Assembly: GCF_000381885.1 (NCBI RefSeq)
Contig: NZ_KB907212.1
Span: 186,001 to 250,000, forward strand
Source: Actinomadura atramentaria DSM 43919
Lineage (GTDB): Bacteria; Actinomycetota; Actinomycetes; Streptosporangiales; Streptosporangiaceae
DNA length: 64,000 nt
Direction of reading: 5' to 3'
Positions 8,900 through 16,711 of the stretch are shown one piece after another. The translations under genes were made by a program, and so were the position numbers. Position 1 is the stretch's first letter; each line of letters begins with the position of its first letter. The notes beneath the pieces were generated by a model. It saw only the letters and a list, made by a program, of their open reading frames with translations. It was not told where the DNA came from and searched no databases.

Positions 8900-10256
8900 C
8901 GGACGCGGGCAGCGTGACGCGGACCGTCGTGCCCGCCCCCGGCTCGGAGTCCAGCTCGGCCGTGCCGCCGTGCGCGGCGGCGATGGCCGCGACGATCGGC
9001 AGGCCGAGCCCGGCCCCGGCGGACGGGCGGTCCGCGCGGTCCGCCCGGTGGAACCGCTCGAACGCGCGGGCGGCGTCGGCGGGCGGCATCCCGGGGCCGT
9101 CGTCGGCGACCTCGATGACGACGCGGCCGGGTCCGGCGCCGAGACGGACGGTCGCCGTGGTGCTCGGCGGCGTGTGCGCACGGACGTTCGCGAGCAGATT
9201 CGCCAGCACCTGCCTGATCCGGGCCTCGTCGACCGTCGCGGTGAGGGTGTCGGGCGCGTCCAGGACGACCGCGCGGTCCGGCGCGGCGGCGGACGCGTCC
9301 GCGACGGCGTCCCGCGCCAGCGCGGCCAGGTCGGTGCGGGCCGGGCGCAGGCCCGCCGCGCGGTCGAGCCGCGCCAGATCCAGCAGATCCCCGACGAGCC
9401 GGGACATCCGCTCCGCCTCCGCCTCGACGCGGCCCATCGCGTCCGGCAGGTCGGCGGGGCCGAGCGCGCCGTGCCGGTACAGCTCCGCGTAGCCGCGGAT
9501 CGTCGTGAGCGGCGTCCGCAGCTCGTGGGACGCGTCCGCCGCGAACTCGCGGACGCGCCGCTCCGAGCGGGCGCGCGCCCAGAACTCCCGCTCGATCCGG
9601 TCGAGCATCACGTTGATCGCGGCGGCGAGCCGCGCCGTCTCGTCGCGGTCGCCGGCGCCGGGCATCCGGGCGCGCAGGTCGCCGCCCGCGCTGACGGCGT
9701 GCGCGGTCGCCGCCATCCGCCGCAGCGGCAGCAGCCCGCCCCGGATCAGCCCGCGGCCGAGCAGCGCCAGCACCGCGAGCAGCACCGCCGCCGTGACCAG
9801 CTCGGTGACGACCAGGCTGCGGACGGCGGCGGTCACCTCGTCCAGCGGCGTCGCGACGACGACGTACGCGCCGTCCCGCGCCGGACGCGCCACCGCGCGC
9901 AGGCCCGGCAGCGAGAACGGGTGGAGCCGCGCGGCGCGGCGGCCCACCCCGGCCGGGCCGAGCCGCCGCAGCTCCGCGACGGCGGGCGCCGGATCGACGT
10001 CGGGCGCGCTCAGCACGTCGATCCCGCCCGACGGGCGGACGACCGCCACGACGAACAGCGCGGGCGCGCCGCCGTGCTCGGCCGGGCCGGGCCGCACCAG
10101 CCGGGAGACGGTCCGGTCGCGGACGGCCTGCAACTGCCCGTCCACCCGCTCCATCAGGTAGTCGTGCAGCACCAGCGCGGAGACCAGGCCCATCACGGCC
10201 AGGCCCGCGACGGCCACCGCGAGGAGCCCGGTCAGCAGGCGGGCGTTGAGCGTCAT
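8877..10256 (-). CDS. Sensor histidine kinase (HAMP-HisKA-HATPase)
   Basis: A 459-residue membrane sensor kinase. It has transmembrane helices at about 8-30 and 148-170, an extracytoplasmic sensor between them, a HAMP segment (LLPLRRMAATAHAVSAGGDL), then the phosphoacceptor motif DASHELRTPL with His244. The ATP-binding N box (LANLLANVRAHT), G1 box (VADDGPGMP) and G2 region (SAGAGLGL) are all present. Its ATG overlaps the stop of the response regulator by ATGA, so the pair is translationally coupled. The signal sensed is unknown. Confidence 0.9.
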   Translation of the reverse strand: MTLNARLLTGLLAVAVAGLAVMGLVSALVLHDYLMERVDGQLQAVRDRTVSRLVRPGPAEHGGAPALFVVAVVRPSGGIDVLSAPDVDPAPAVAELRRLGPAGVGRRAARLHPFSLPGLRAVARPARDGAYVVVATPLDEVTAAVRSLVVTELVTAAVLLAVLALLGRGLIRGGLLPLRRMAATAHAVSAGGDLRARMPGAGDRDETARLAAAINVMLDRIEREFWARARSERRVREFAADASHELRTPLTTIRGYAELYRHGALGPADLPDAMGRVEAEAERMSRLVGDLLDLARLDRAAGLRPARTDLAALARDAVADASAAAPDRAVVLDAPDTLTATVDEARIRQVLANLLANVRAHTPPSTTATVRLGAGPGRVVIEVADDGPGMPPADAARAFERFHRADRADRPSAGAGLGLPIVAAIAAAHGGTAELDSEPGAGTTVRVTLPASVSRGRRP

Positions 10257-10933
10257 GGGCGCAGCGCGTACCCGACGCCCCGGCGCGTCCGGATGAGCGG
10301 CGGGCCGAGCGGGTCCAGCTTGCGGCGCAGATAGCTGATGTAGGTCTCCACGACCTGCGGGTTGCCGTGCTCGCCCCAGCCCCACACGTCCCGCATCAGC
10401 TCGGCGCGCGAGACGACGCGGCCCGCGTTGCGCATCAGGTGCGCGAGCAGCCGGAACTCGGTGGGGGACAGGTCGACCTCGGTGCCCGCGCGGTGGACGG
10501 TCCACGTCGCGGAGTCCAGCTCGACGTCCGCGACGCGCAACACCTCGTCCGGCGGGTGCGGGGCGGCGCGGCGCAGCACGGCGCGGACCCGCGCGACCAG
10601 CGCCTCGATGGAGAACGGCTTGGTGACGTAGTCGTCGCCGCCGATGGACAGGCCCGTCACCGTGTCGGCGGGGGCGTCGCGGGCGGTGAGGAAGATGACC
10701 GGGACGTCGTCGCCGTCCGCGCGCAGCATCCGGCACACCTCGAAGCCGTCGAGGTCGGGCAGCATCACGTCGAGCAGCACCAGGTCGGGGCGGTGGCGGC
10801 GCGCCTCCAGCAGCGCCTCGGCGCCCGTGCCCGCCACGGCGGCGTCGAAGCCGTGGAAGCGCAGGGCCGTGCGCATGAGGTCCCTGATCCCGGCCTCGTC
10901 GTCCACGACGAGGACCCGCTGGTTCCCGCTCAT
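10253..10933 (-). CDS. OmpR/PhoB-family response regulator
   Basis: A 226-residue regulator with an N-terminal receiver (acidic pair DD at 11-12, phosphoacceptor Asp55 in LVLLDVMLPD, and the conserved Lys in VTKPFS) and a C-terminal winged-helix DNA-binding domain (LSPTEFRLLAHLMRNAGRVVSR; VVETYISYLRRKLD; TRRGVGYAL). It is the first gene of a two-gene operon with the kinase that follows. Targets cannot be inferred from the neighbours. Confidence 0.93.
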   Translation of the reverse strand: MSGNQRVLVVDDEAGIRDLMRTALRFHGFDAAVAGTGAEALLEARRHRPDLVLLDVMLPDLDGFEVCRMLRADGDDVPVIFLTARDAPADTVTGLSIGGDDYVTKPFSIEALVARVRAVLRRAAPHPPDEVLRVADVELDSATWTVHRAGTEVDLSPTEFRLLAHLMRNAGRVVSRAELMRDVWGWGEHGNPQVVETYISYLRRKLDPLGPPLIRTRRGVGYALRP

Positions 10934-11144
10934 AGCCGCCCGGACGTTCCCCTTCCCGCGAGGTCGTGCCCACGCTAACGGGGTCGGCGCGGTGGGCGGC
11001 CGGGGAAAACCTGGGAGAACGCTGAGAACGCGGGCCGGGGGCGTTCGCCTCGACGGCTCTCCCGCCGCGTCGGCGCGGTCGGGTGGACGGGCGGGAGCGG
11101 GGCGGTCGGCGGGTGGTGGGCGCTGGCGGGGACGGTCGGCGGGT

Positions 11145-11600
11145 TCAGACGGCGCGGGGGTCGTGGTGGGTGAGGAGGCGGTCCAGGAGGTCGGTAAGGA
11201 CGGTGCGTTCGTCGGGGGTCAGCGGGGCGAGCAGCGTGGCGTCGAGGGCGGCGGCGCGGTCGGTGAGGCGGTCGAGTTCCGCGCGCCCGGCGGGGGTGAG
11301 CGCGACCAGGTAGCGGCGGCGGTCGGCGGGATCGCGCTCGCGGGCGGCCAGGCCCAGGTCCAGGAGGCGGCCGACGACGTCCACCAGGTCGCTCGGGTCG
11401 ATGCCGAACTGCGCGGCGAGTTCCCGCTGCGAGGACGGCGGGGCGTCGTCCAGCGCGGTCAGGACCGCGAAGTCCCAGAGCGTCAGGCCGCGCTCGCGCA
11501 GCATGTCGGCCATGCGGGTGCGGCCGAGCCTGCCGACGCGCGCGAGGACGTAGGCGGAGACGCCGAGCAGGCGCGGCGGCAGGCGTCGGTCGTCGCTCAT
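11145..11600 (-). CDS. MarR-family transcriptional regulator
   Basis: A 151-residue winged-helix repressor of the MarR type: a helix-turn-helix region SSQRELAAQFGIDPSDLVDVVGRLLDLGL, followed by the wing RERDPADRRRYLVALTPAG. It diverges from the glyoxalase-like gene at 11657, with only 56 nt between them, so local and autoregulatory control is likely. The short palindrome CCAATCATTGG at 11622-11632 sits in that gap and is the natural operator candidate. The ligand is unknown. Confidence 0.85.
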   Translation of the reverse strand: MSDDRRLPPRLLGVSAYVLARVGRLGRTRMADMLRERGLTLWDFAVLTALDDAPPSSQRELAAQFGIDPSDLVDVVGRLLDLGLAARERDPADRRRYLVALTPAGRAELDRLTDRAAALDATLLAPLTPDERTVLTDLLDRLLTHHDPRAV

Positions 11601-11621
11601 GGCGTCTATCGTAGGGTGCGA

Positions 11622-11632
11622 CCAATCATTGG
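11622..11632. promoter_or_regulatory. Candidate MarR operator
   Basis: CCAATCATTGG is an 11-bp palindrome in the short divergent intergenic region between the marR-type and glyoxalase-type genes. This is inferred from symmetry and position only. Confidence 0.45.
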
Positions 11633-11656
11633 ATCTAACCCACGGATTGAGGGCGG

Positions 11657-12064
11657 ATGGACGCGCTGTACCCCCGGCTGCTCGTTGACGACTTCGACGC
11701 CTGCGCGCGCTTCTACGAGGCCACGCTGCTGGAGCTTCTGGGCGTGCGCCCGGTGAAGGTGCTGCCGGAGGCGCGCTACGCGACGTGGGATCTCGGCGGC
11801 GGGACCGTCCTGTCGCTGTTCGACCGCGCATCCGTCGCGGAGGCCGTGGGCGCGCCGGGGTCTTCCGCGGACGCGCCGGCGGGACGGGACCGTTCCATGC
11901 TCGTCCTCCGCGTCGAGGACGCCGACACGGCCGCCGCACGCCTGGCCGCGCTCGGCGCGACCGTCGCCGCGCCGCCGCAGGACCGCCCCGCCTGGGGCCC
12001 CGGCCTGCGCACCGCCCACCTGCGCGACCCGGACGGCAACCTGATCGAACTCCAGTCGTACTGA
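11657..12064 (+). CDS. Glyoxalase/bleomycin-resistance (VOC) fold protein
   Basis: A 135-residue protein with the paired beta-alpha-beta-beta-beta modules of the vicinal-oxygen-chelate fold: LLVDDFDACARFYEATL near the start and RTAHLRDPDGNLIELQSY at the end, the latter containing the usual C-terminal metal-ligand Glu. Members isomerise or cleave small molecules or bind antibiotics. It is divergent from, and probably controlled by, the MarR protein. The substrate is unknown. Confidence 0.82.
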   Translation: MDALYPRLLVDDFDACARFYEATLLELLGVRPVKVLPEARYATWDLGGGTVLSLFDRASVAEAVGAPGSSADAPAGRDRSMLVLRVEDADTAAARLAALGATVAAPPQDRPAWGPGLRTAHLRDPDGNLIELQSY

Positions 12065-12407
12065 GGGCCGTCGCGCGGTAAGACGGGCGAGGCGCCGATT
12101 CTCCGCGCCCGTGAGACCTGGCCGACCTTCCCAGCATGGCCGTCCCCGGCACCCGGTTGCCCGCAGTCAGGTGTCCCACGTCGCGGCGCGGCCGTCCTTG
12201 GCACCCGGCCGTCCGCAGTCAGGTCCCCTACGGCGCGGCGCGGCCGTCCTCGGCAGTCGGCCGTCCGCAGCCAGGTGCCCTACGGCGCGGCGCGGCCGAC
12301 CTCGGCACCCGGTTGCCCGCAACCAGATGCCCCACGTCGCGGTGCGGCCGACGTCGGTACCCGGTCGGCGCGGTCCGGACGGGTCGGCCGCCGACCGGTG
12401 TCCGGGA
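12065..12407. other. Intergenic region dominated by a tandem repeat
   Basis: About 340 nt between the VOC gene and the 3' end of the DinB-like gene. It contains the 52-bp tandem array described separately. No gene is supported; reading frames through it are repeat artefacts. Confidence 0.7.
12137..12365. repeat. 52-bp tandem repeat array, about 4.4 copies
   Basis: Four full units at 12137-12188, 12189-12240, 12241-12292 and 12293-12344, followed by a partial unit, each beginning CGGCCG(T/A)C and ending (T/G)CGCGG(C/T)G. Copies differ at several positions, so the array is diverged but in strict 52-nt register. A degenerate piece of a preceding unit may start near 12117. It is non-coding. Confidence 0.85.
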
Positions 12408-12911
12408 TCAGCGGCCGGTGGCGCCGTCGATGCGTTCCCGCAGGATGTCGGCGTGCCCAGCGTGGCGCGCGGTCTCCTCGATCATATGGACGAGAATCCA
12501 GCGCATCGACGGCGGCGGCGTCTCGCGCAGTGAGCGGACGCCGGGCGCGTCGAGGTCGGCGCACGCGTCCAGGACGGCGTTGGAGCGCGCCGCCGCGTCC
12601 CGGTAGCCGGCCAGCAGGGACGCGGCGGTCTCGCCGGGGCCGGGCGCGACGTCGTCGGGCAGCCGCGCGCCCTCGCCCGCGTACGCCCAGCCGAACCAGT
12701 TGTCTTCGACGGCGGCGAGGTGCTTCACCAGCCCGAGCAGACTCGTCCCGGACGCCACGCCGGGCGCGCGCAGGACGTCGTCCGGCAGCCCGTCGAGCTT
12801 GGCCGCGACCGCCTCCCGCAGGTAGTCGAGAAAGGCGCGCAACGTCGCCCGCTCACCCGCCGCGACCTCCGGCGGCCGCAGATCCCCGCGCGCGGGCTGG
12901 TCGGGGGTCAT
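12408..12911 (-). CDS. DinB-like (DUF664) four-helix protein
   Basis: A 167-residue helical protein with the DinB/YfiT-type pattern of three spaced His: LVKHLAAVEDNWF, then WILVHMIEETARHAGHADILRE. These His residues usually bind a metal ion. The family includes mycothiol-dependent transferases and many uncharacterised actinobacterial proteins. Its ATG overlaps the stop of the upstream glycosyltransferase gene (12908-12911), suggesting one transcript. Biochemical role unknown. Confidence 0.8.
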   Translation of the reverse strand: MTPDQPARGDLRPPEVAAGERATLRAFLDYLREAVAAKLDGLPDDVLRAPGVASGTSLLGLVKHLAAVEDNWFGWAYAGEGARLPDDVAPGPGETAASLLAGYRDAAARSNAVLDACADLDAPGVRSLRETPPPSMRWILVHMIEETARHAGHADILRERIDGATGR

Positions 12912-14155
12912 GCGGTCAGGGAGTCGAGGATCGCGCAGGCGCGGGCGACGCCGTCCTCGGCGCGGAGGCGGGCGCCGAGCGCGGCGGCGCGGTCGCGGAT
13001 CGACGGGTCGCCGGTCGCGCGGCGGACGCGGGACGCGAGCGCCGGGACGTCGAGGGCGCGGAACGGCAGCGGCCGCGGCCCCGCGCCGAGCGCGGCGACG
13101 CGCTCGCCCCAGTACGGCTGGTCGCCGAAGAACGGGCACACGATCGTCGGGACGCCCGCGCGCAGCCCGGCCGCCGTCGTCCCCGCGCCGCCGTGGTGGA
13201 CGACCGCCGCCACGCGCGGGAACAGCCACGAGTGCGGGACGTCGCGGACGGCCAGGACGTCGTCGTCGGACGTCGCCGGGTCGCCCTGCACGATCCCGCG
13301 CACCCCGGCGAGGCGCAGCGCCGCCCGGACGGTGAGGTCCGTCAGCTCCGGGTCCTTGACGACCATGCTCCCGAACCCGACGTAGACCGGCGGCGGTCCC
13401 GCGTCCAGGAACGCGGCGAGGTCGGCGGGCGGCTCGTAGGCGGGCTCGTCCAGGAACCAGTAGCCGGTGAGGTGGACGTTCGCGGGCCAGTCCGCGGGGC
13501 GCGGCACCACGGCGTCGCTGAAGCAGGCGAGGACGGGCCGTCCCTCGCGCCGCACCCGGTGCATCGGCCCGCGCGCGGGCAGCGCGGCGAGGCCCAGCGC
13601 GCCGCGCCGCCACGGGTTGATGAACGGGCGCGAGAACTGCCAGGCGAGCTGGTCGACGGCGGCGAAGCTCGCGCGGTTCGCCCACGGGCCGAGCAGCCGC
13701 GCCTGCGGGACGAACGGGTGCGGGAACGCGCCGGTCGGCTGGCTCGGCTGGAAGTGGACGAGCGCCCACGGGATGCCCAGATGCTCGCCGAGGTGCGCGG
13801 GCAGGAAGCCGAGCGTCGGGCCGAGCAGGAGGTCGGCGCCCTTGCAGGCGTCCGCGCACTCGGCCAGCAGGCGTTCGGCGAGCGGGCCGAGGATGCGGCG
13901 GAAGCCGCCGAGGAACCGCACCGGGTTCCGGCCGCCCGCGAGCAGTTCCTGGCCCTCGTCGGAGTCCAGGATTTCGGTGGGGTCGGCGGTGAGCGGCGCG
14001 AGTTCCAGCCCGGCGGCGTGCGCGAGCGGCGCGTACCGGGCGCTCGCGACGAGCCGGACGGTGTCGCCGCGCTCGCGCAGCGCGCGGCCGAGCGCCGCAC
14101 AGGGCTGGATGTCGCCCCGCGATCCGGCGGCGAAGATCACAACGGTGCGGCTCAC
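12908..14155 (-). CDS. UDP-glycosyltransferase-like protein (GT1/MGT type)
   Basis: A 415-residue GT-B fold glycosyltransferase. The N-terminus GSRGDIQPCAALGRAL is typical of sterol or antibiotic glucosyltransferases; the C-terminal donor-binding region has PVYVGFGSM, then VVHHGGAGTTAAGLRAGVPTI and PFFGDQPYW. It probably transfers a sugar from a nucleotide donor to a lipid or natural product. It forms a two-gene unit with the DinB-like gene. The exporter gene at 14172 lies just upstream on the same strand, so co-transcription is possible. Confidence 0.87.
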   Translation of the reverse strand: MSRTVVIFAAGSRGDIQPCAALGRALRERGDTVRLVASARYAPLAHAAGLELAPLTADPTEILDSDEGQELLAGGRNPVRFLGGFRRILGPLAERLLAECADACKGADLLLGPTLGFLPAHLGEHLGIPWALVHFQPSQPTGAFPHPFVPQARLLGPWANRASFAAVDQLAWQFSRPFINPWRRGALGLAALPARGPMHRVRREGRPVLACFSDAVVPRPADWPANVHLTGYWFLDEPAYEPPADLAAFLDAGPPPVYVGFGSMVVKDPELTDLTVRAALRLAGVRGIVQGDPATSDDDVLAVRDVPHSWLFPRVAAVVHHGGAGTTAAGLRAGVPTIVCPFFGDQPYWGERVAALGAGPRPLPFRALDVPALASRVRRATGDPSIRDRAAALGARLRAEDGVARACAILDSLTA

Positions 14156-14171
14156 GGGGTCGGCCTTCCTG

Positions 14172-16421
14172 TCACCAGGTGTCCGGCTGGTCGTGCCCGG
14201 GGCGGGGCGCGCGCGGGACGTCGTCGGGAATGTACGGGGAGTACCAGCCCTCGGGCGGCGGGGGCGGCCACGCCGCGGGCTCGGCGGGCTCCGCCGGTTC
14301 GCGCTGCCACCACGGCGCGGAGGGCGGCCCGGGCTCGGGCGGCAGCGCGCCGACCGGCTCGGCCCCCACGGGGTCCGGCGTGTCCGACCCGCCCCGGCTG
14401 GACACGCGCAGCGTCTCGATCCGCGCCGCGCCGGGCTCGCGGGCGGGGCCGTCCGCGCCGGGCTCGTCCGCGGGCAGCCCGGCCAGCGGGTCGTGGCCCG
14501 GCGGAACCCGGTCCGCGCCGCGAGGCTCGTCGGCGGGCGGGACCGCCGGTATGCGGCTACCCAGGTCGAACCCGCGCGAAGCGTCGCCGGGCGTCGGGGG
14601 GACGTCGGCGGGCGGACGGCCGTCCTGCCCGACCGCGCGCGGCGTCCCGGCGGGCGCGCCGTCGCCCCGGCCGAAGCCGCCGCCGTTGTCCACAGGGCTG
14701 TTGATATCCGCGGCGGGGGCGGGGAGGGGCTGCCGGGCGACGGGGGCGTCGCGCCACGGGGACGGTTCGGCGTCCCACGGCAGGTCGGAGTGCGGACGGC
14801 TCGGCAGGCCGCCGTAGGGCGTCGCGCGCGCCGAGACCGGTTCGCGGCGGGGCGCGCCGCCGAGCGCGGGGACCGCCGCGCCCGCCGGGACGTGCGCCCG
14901 CGCGTCCGCCGGTGCGTGCGCGCCGACCAGCTCGCCGGGCTCGCCCTGCACGGGCGGCTGCGGCGCGATGCTCGGCACCGGCGACAGCACGGGCTCGGCG
15001 GCGACCGGCGCGGGCGCGCGCCGCCGCCCGTGCTTGGGCCCCATCCAGCCGCGCCGCGACGGCAGCGTCAGCCCGCTGATGACCGCGCCGACGAGCACGA
15101 GCGCCGCGCCGAGCACCAGCGCGCCCGAGATCCCGTGCCGGAACCCTTCCAGCGTCGCGTCGTTCGCGCCGTCCTGCGGGATGTCGTGGATGAGCAGGCC
15201 GAGGATCGCGATGCCGAACGCGCCCGACATCTCCCGGATCACGTTGAGGATTCCGCTCGCGACGCCCGCCTGGTCCTCCGGCACGGCCTTGAGGACGTAC
15301 ATCACCAGCGGCATGCACATCGCGGACCCGAACCCGGTGACGAGCACGCCCGGCATGAGGTCGCCGAACCCGTAGTCCCGCTGGATCATCGAGAACAGCA
15401 CCATGCCGCCGGCCATCATCGCCATGCCGCCGCCGATGGCGATGCGCGGCCCGAGCTTGGCGGCGACCCAGAACGACACGGGCGTCATGAGCATGACGAC
15501 GATCGCGGACGGCAGCATGACGAGTCCGGCCTTGGGCGGCGAGAAGCCGAGGTAGCGCTGCAGGAACGTCGCCGCGTAGAAGATCATGCCGTTGAACCCG
15601 ATGCCCCAGAGCATCTGCGACAGCAGCCCGCCGACGAACACGCGGTTCCGGAAGAACCGCATGTTGATCATGGGGTCGGGGGCCCACCGCTCGACGAGCA
15701 CGAAGCAGCCGAACGCGATGGCCGCGAGCGCGAGGACGCCGAGGACGGCCGGGTCCGTCCATCCCTGGTGGCGTCCGGTCTCCAGCGCGTAGACGAGCGC
15801 GAACAGCATCGTCGCGGAGATCAGCACGCCGGGCAGGTCCACCCGCGCGTCCTTGTTCTCGCCCTTGCTGGTGAGCACGGCGAGGCCGAGCAGGATGACC
15901 AGGACGCCGGGGACGATGTTGATCAGGAAGATCCAGCCCCAGTGCCAGTGCTGGACGATGAACCCGCCGATGGTCGGGCCGAGCGCCGTCGCGCCGCCCG
16001 CGGCGCTCACCCAGGCGATGGTGCCGAGGGAGCGCTGCTTGTCGGTACGCCCGACGGTGATCATCACCTGCGTCGCGGGGAGCGCGAGCGCCGCGCCCGC
16101 GCCCTGCACGATGCGCCCGCAGATCAGCAGCGTGTCGGTGGAGGCGAGGCCGCAGACGGCGGACGCGCCCGTGAAGATCGCCATTCCGGAGACGAACGCC
16201 GTCCGGCACCCGTAGATGTCGGTGATCCGCCCGCCCGCGATCATGAGGCAGGAGAACATCAGGATGTAACCGGTGGCGACCCAGTCGAGGGCGGACTTGT
16301 CCATGCCGAGATCGCGCTGGATGCTGGGCAGCGCGTTCGCGACCACCGTGTTGTCCATGGTGATCATGAATGCGGAGACGGCCACGACCGCCAGCGCCCA
16401 TCGGTATCGGCCCCGGGTCAC
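14172..16421 (-). CDS. DHA2-family MFS exporter with a long disordered C-terminal tail
   Basis: A 749-residue major facilitator. Residues about 1-470 contain 14 hydrophobic segments with typical motifs (MITMDNTVVANALPSI at the first helix; GGRITDIYG between helices 2 and 3), as in QacA/EmrB drug-proton antiporters. The remaining roughly 280 residues are Pro/Gly/Ala-rich and probably disordered, which is unusual for the family. The start is a GTG without a clear ribosome binding site. The gene diverges from the PKS gene, so export of the PKS product is possible but unproven. Confidence 0.85.
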   Translation of the reverse strand: MTRGRYRWALAVVAVSAFMITMDNTVVANALPSIQRDLGMDKSALDWVATGYILMFSCLMIAGGRITDIYGCRTAFVSGMAIFTGASAVCGLASTDTLLICGRIVQGAGAALALPATQVMITVGRTDKQRSLGTIAWVSAAGGATALGPTIGGFIVQHWHWGWIFLINIVPGVLVILLGLAVLTSKGENKDARVDLPGVLISATMLFALVYALETGRHQGWTDPAVLGVLALAAIAFGCFVLVERWAPDPMINMRFFRNRVFVGGLLSQMLWGIGFNGMIFYAATFLQRYLGFSPPKAGLVMLPSAIVVMLMTPVSFWVAAKLGPRIAIGGGMAMMAGGMVLFSMIQRDYGFGDLMPGVLVTGFGSAMCMPLVMYVLKAVPEDQAGVASGILNVIREMSGAFGIAILGLLIHDIPQDGANDATLEGFRHGISGALVLGAALVLVGAVISGLTLPSRRGWMGPKHGRRRAPAPVAAEPVLSPVPSIAPQPPVQGEPGELVGAHAPADARAHVPAGAAVPALGGAPRREPVSARATPYGGLPSRPHSDLPWDAEPSPWRDAPVARQPLPAPAADINSPVDNGGGFGRGDGAPAGTPRAVGQDGRPPADVPPTPGDASRGFDLGSRIPAVPPADEPRGADRVPPGHDPLAGLPADEPGADGPAREPGAARIETLRVSSRGGSDTPDPVGAEPVGALPPEPGPPSAPWWQREPAEPAEPAAWPPPPPEGWYSPYIPDDVPRAPRPGHDQPDTW

Positions 16422-16540
16422 GTTGGTTGCGCGGTGGCACCCCGCGACCTGCGGGAGTACGTCCGCTTCCCCCTAGATTCGTCCGTGAGTATTGTTGCGG
16501 TTCGTAGACATCTCGCCGCGTGATGCGGGGTCGTTACTGA

Positions 16541-16661
16541 GATGTCCCAACTATCCCATCACGCCACATGTGTGACCAGTGAGTCTTGTCACGGCCGTGA
16601 CAAGACGCCACGGAGAAAAGTGGCCTGGGTGCGCATCGTGAGCCGGTCAAAATGGGACATC
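16541..16661. promoter_or_regulatory. Operator-like palindromes upstream of the PKS gene
   Basis: The divergent region holds a perfect 24-bp palindrome (arms GTCTTGTCACGG and CCGTGACAAGAC, 16583-16606). It is flanked by an inverted pair GATGTCCCA (16541-16549) and TGGGACATC (16653-16661) almost symmetric about it. This is likely where the PKS and perhaps the exporter are controlled. Confidence 0.55.
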
Positions 16662-16711
16662 GTGGTCCCTCCGCTTCGAACGATCCCGGTGTCATTGGGG
16701 GAAACCCGCAC

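Noticed and set aside
7796..9181. Open frames spanning the histidine kinase, macro-domain and beta-helix genes
   Set aside because: They have no domain motifs and are out of frame with genes whose motifs are clear.
12121..12606. A plus-strand gene through the 52-bp repeats
   Set aside because: 52 is not a multiple of three, so the repeat reads in changing frames, and the frames are antisense to the DinB-like gene.
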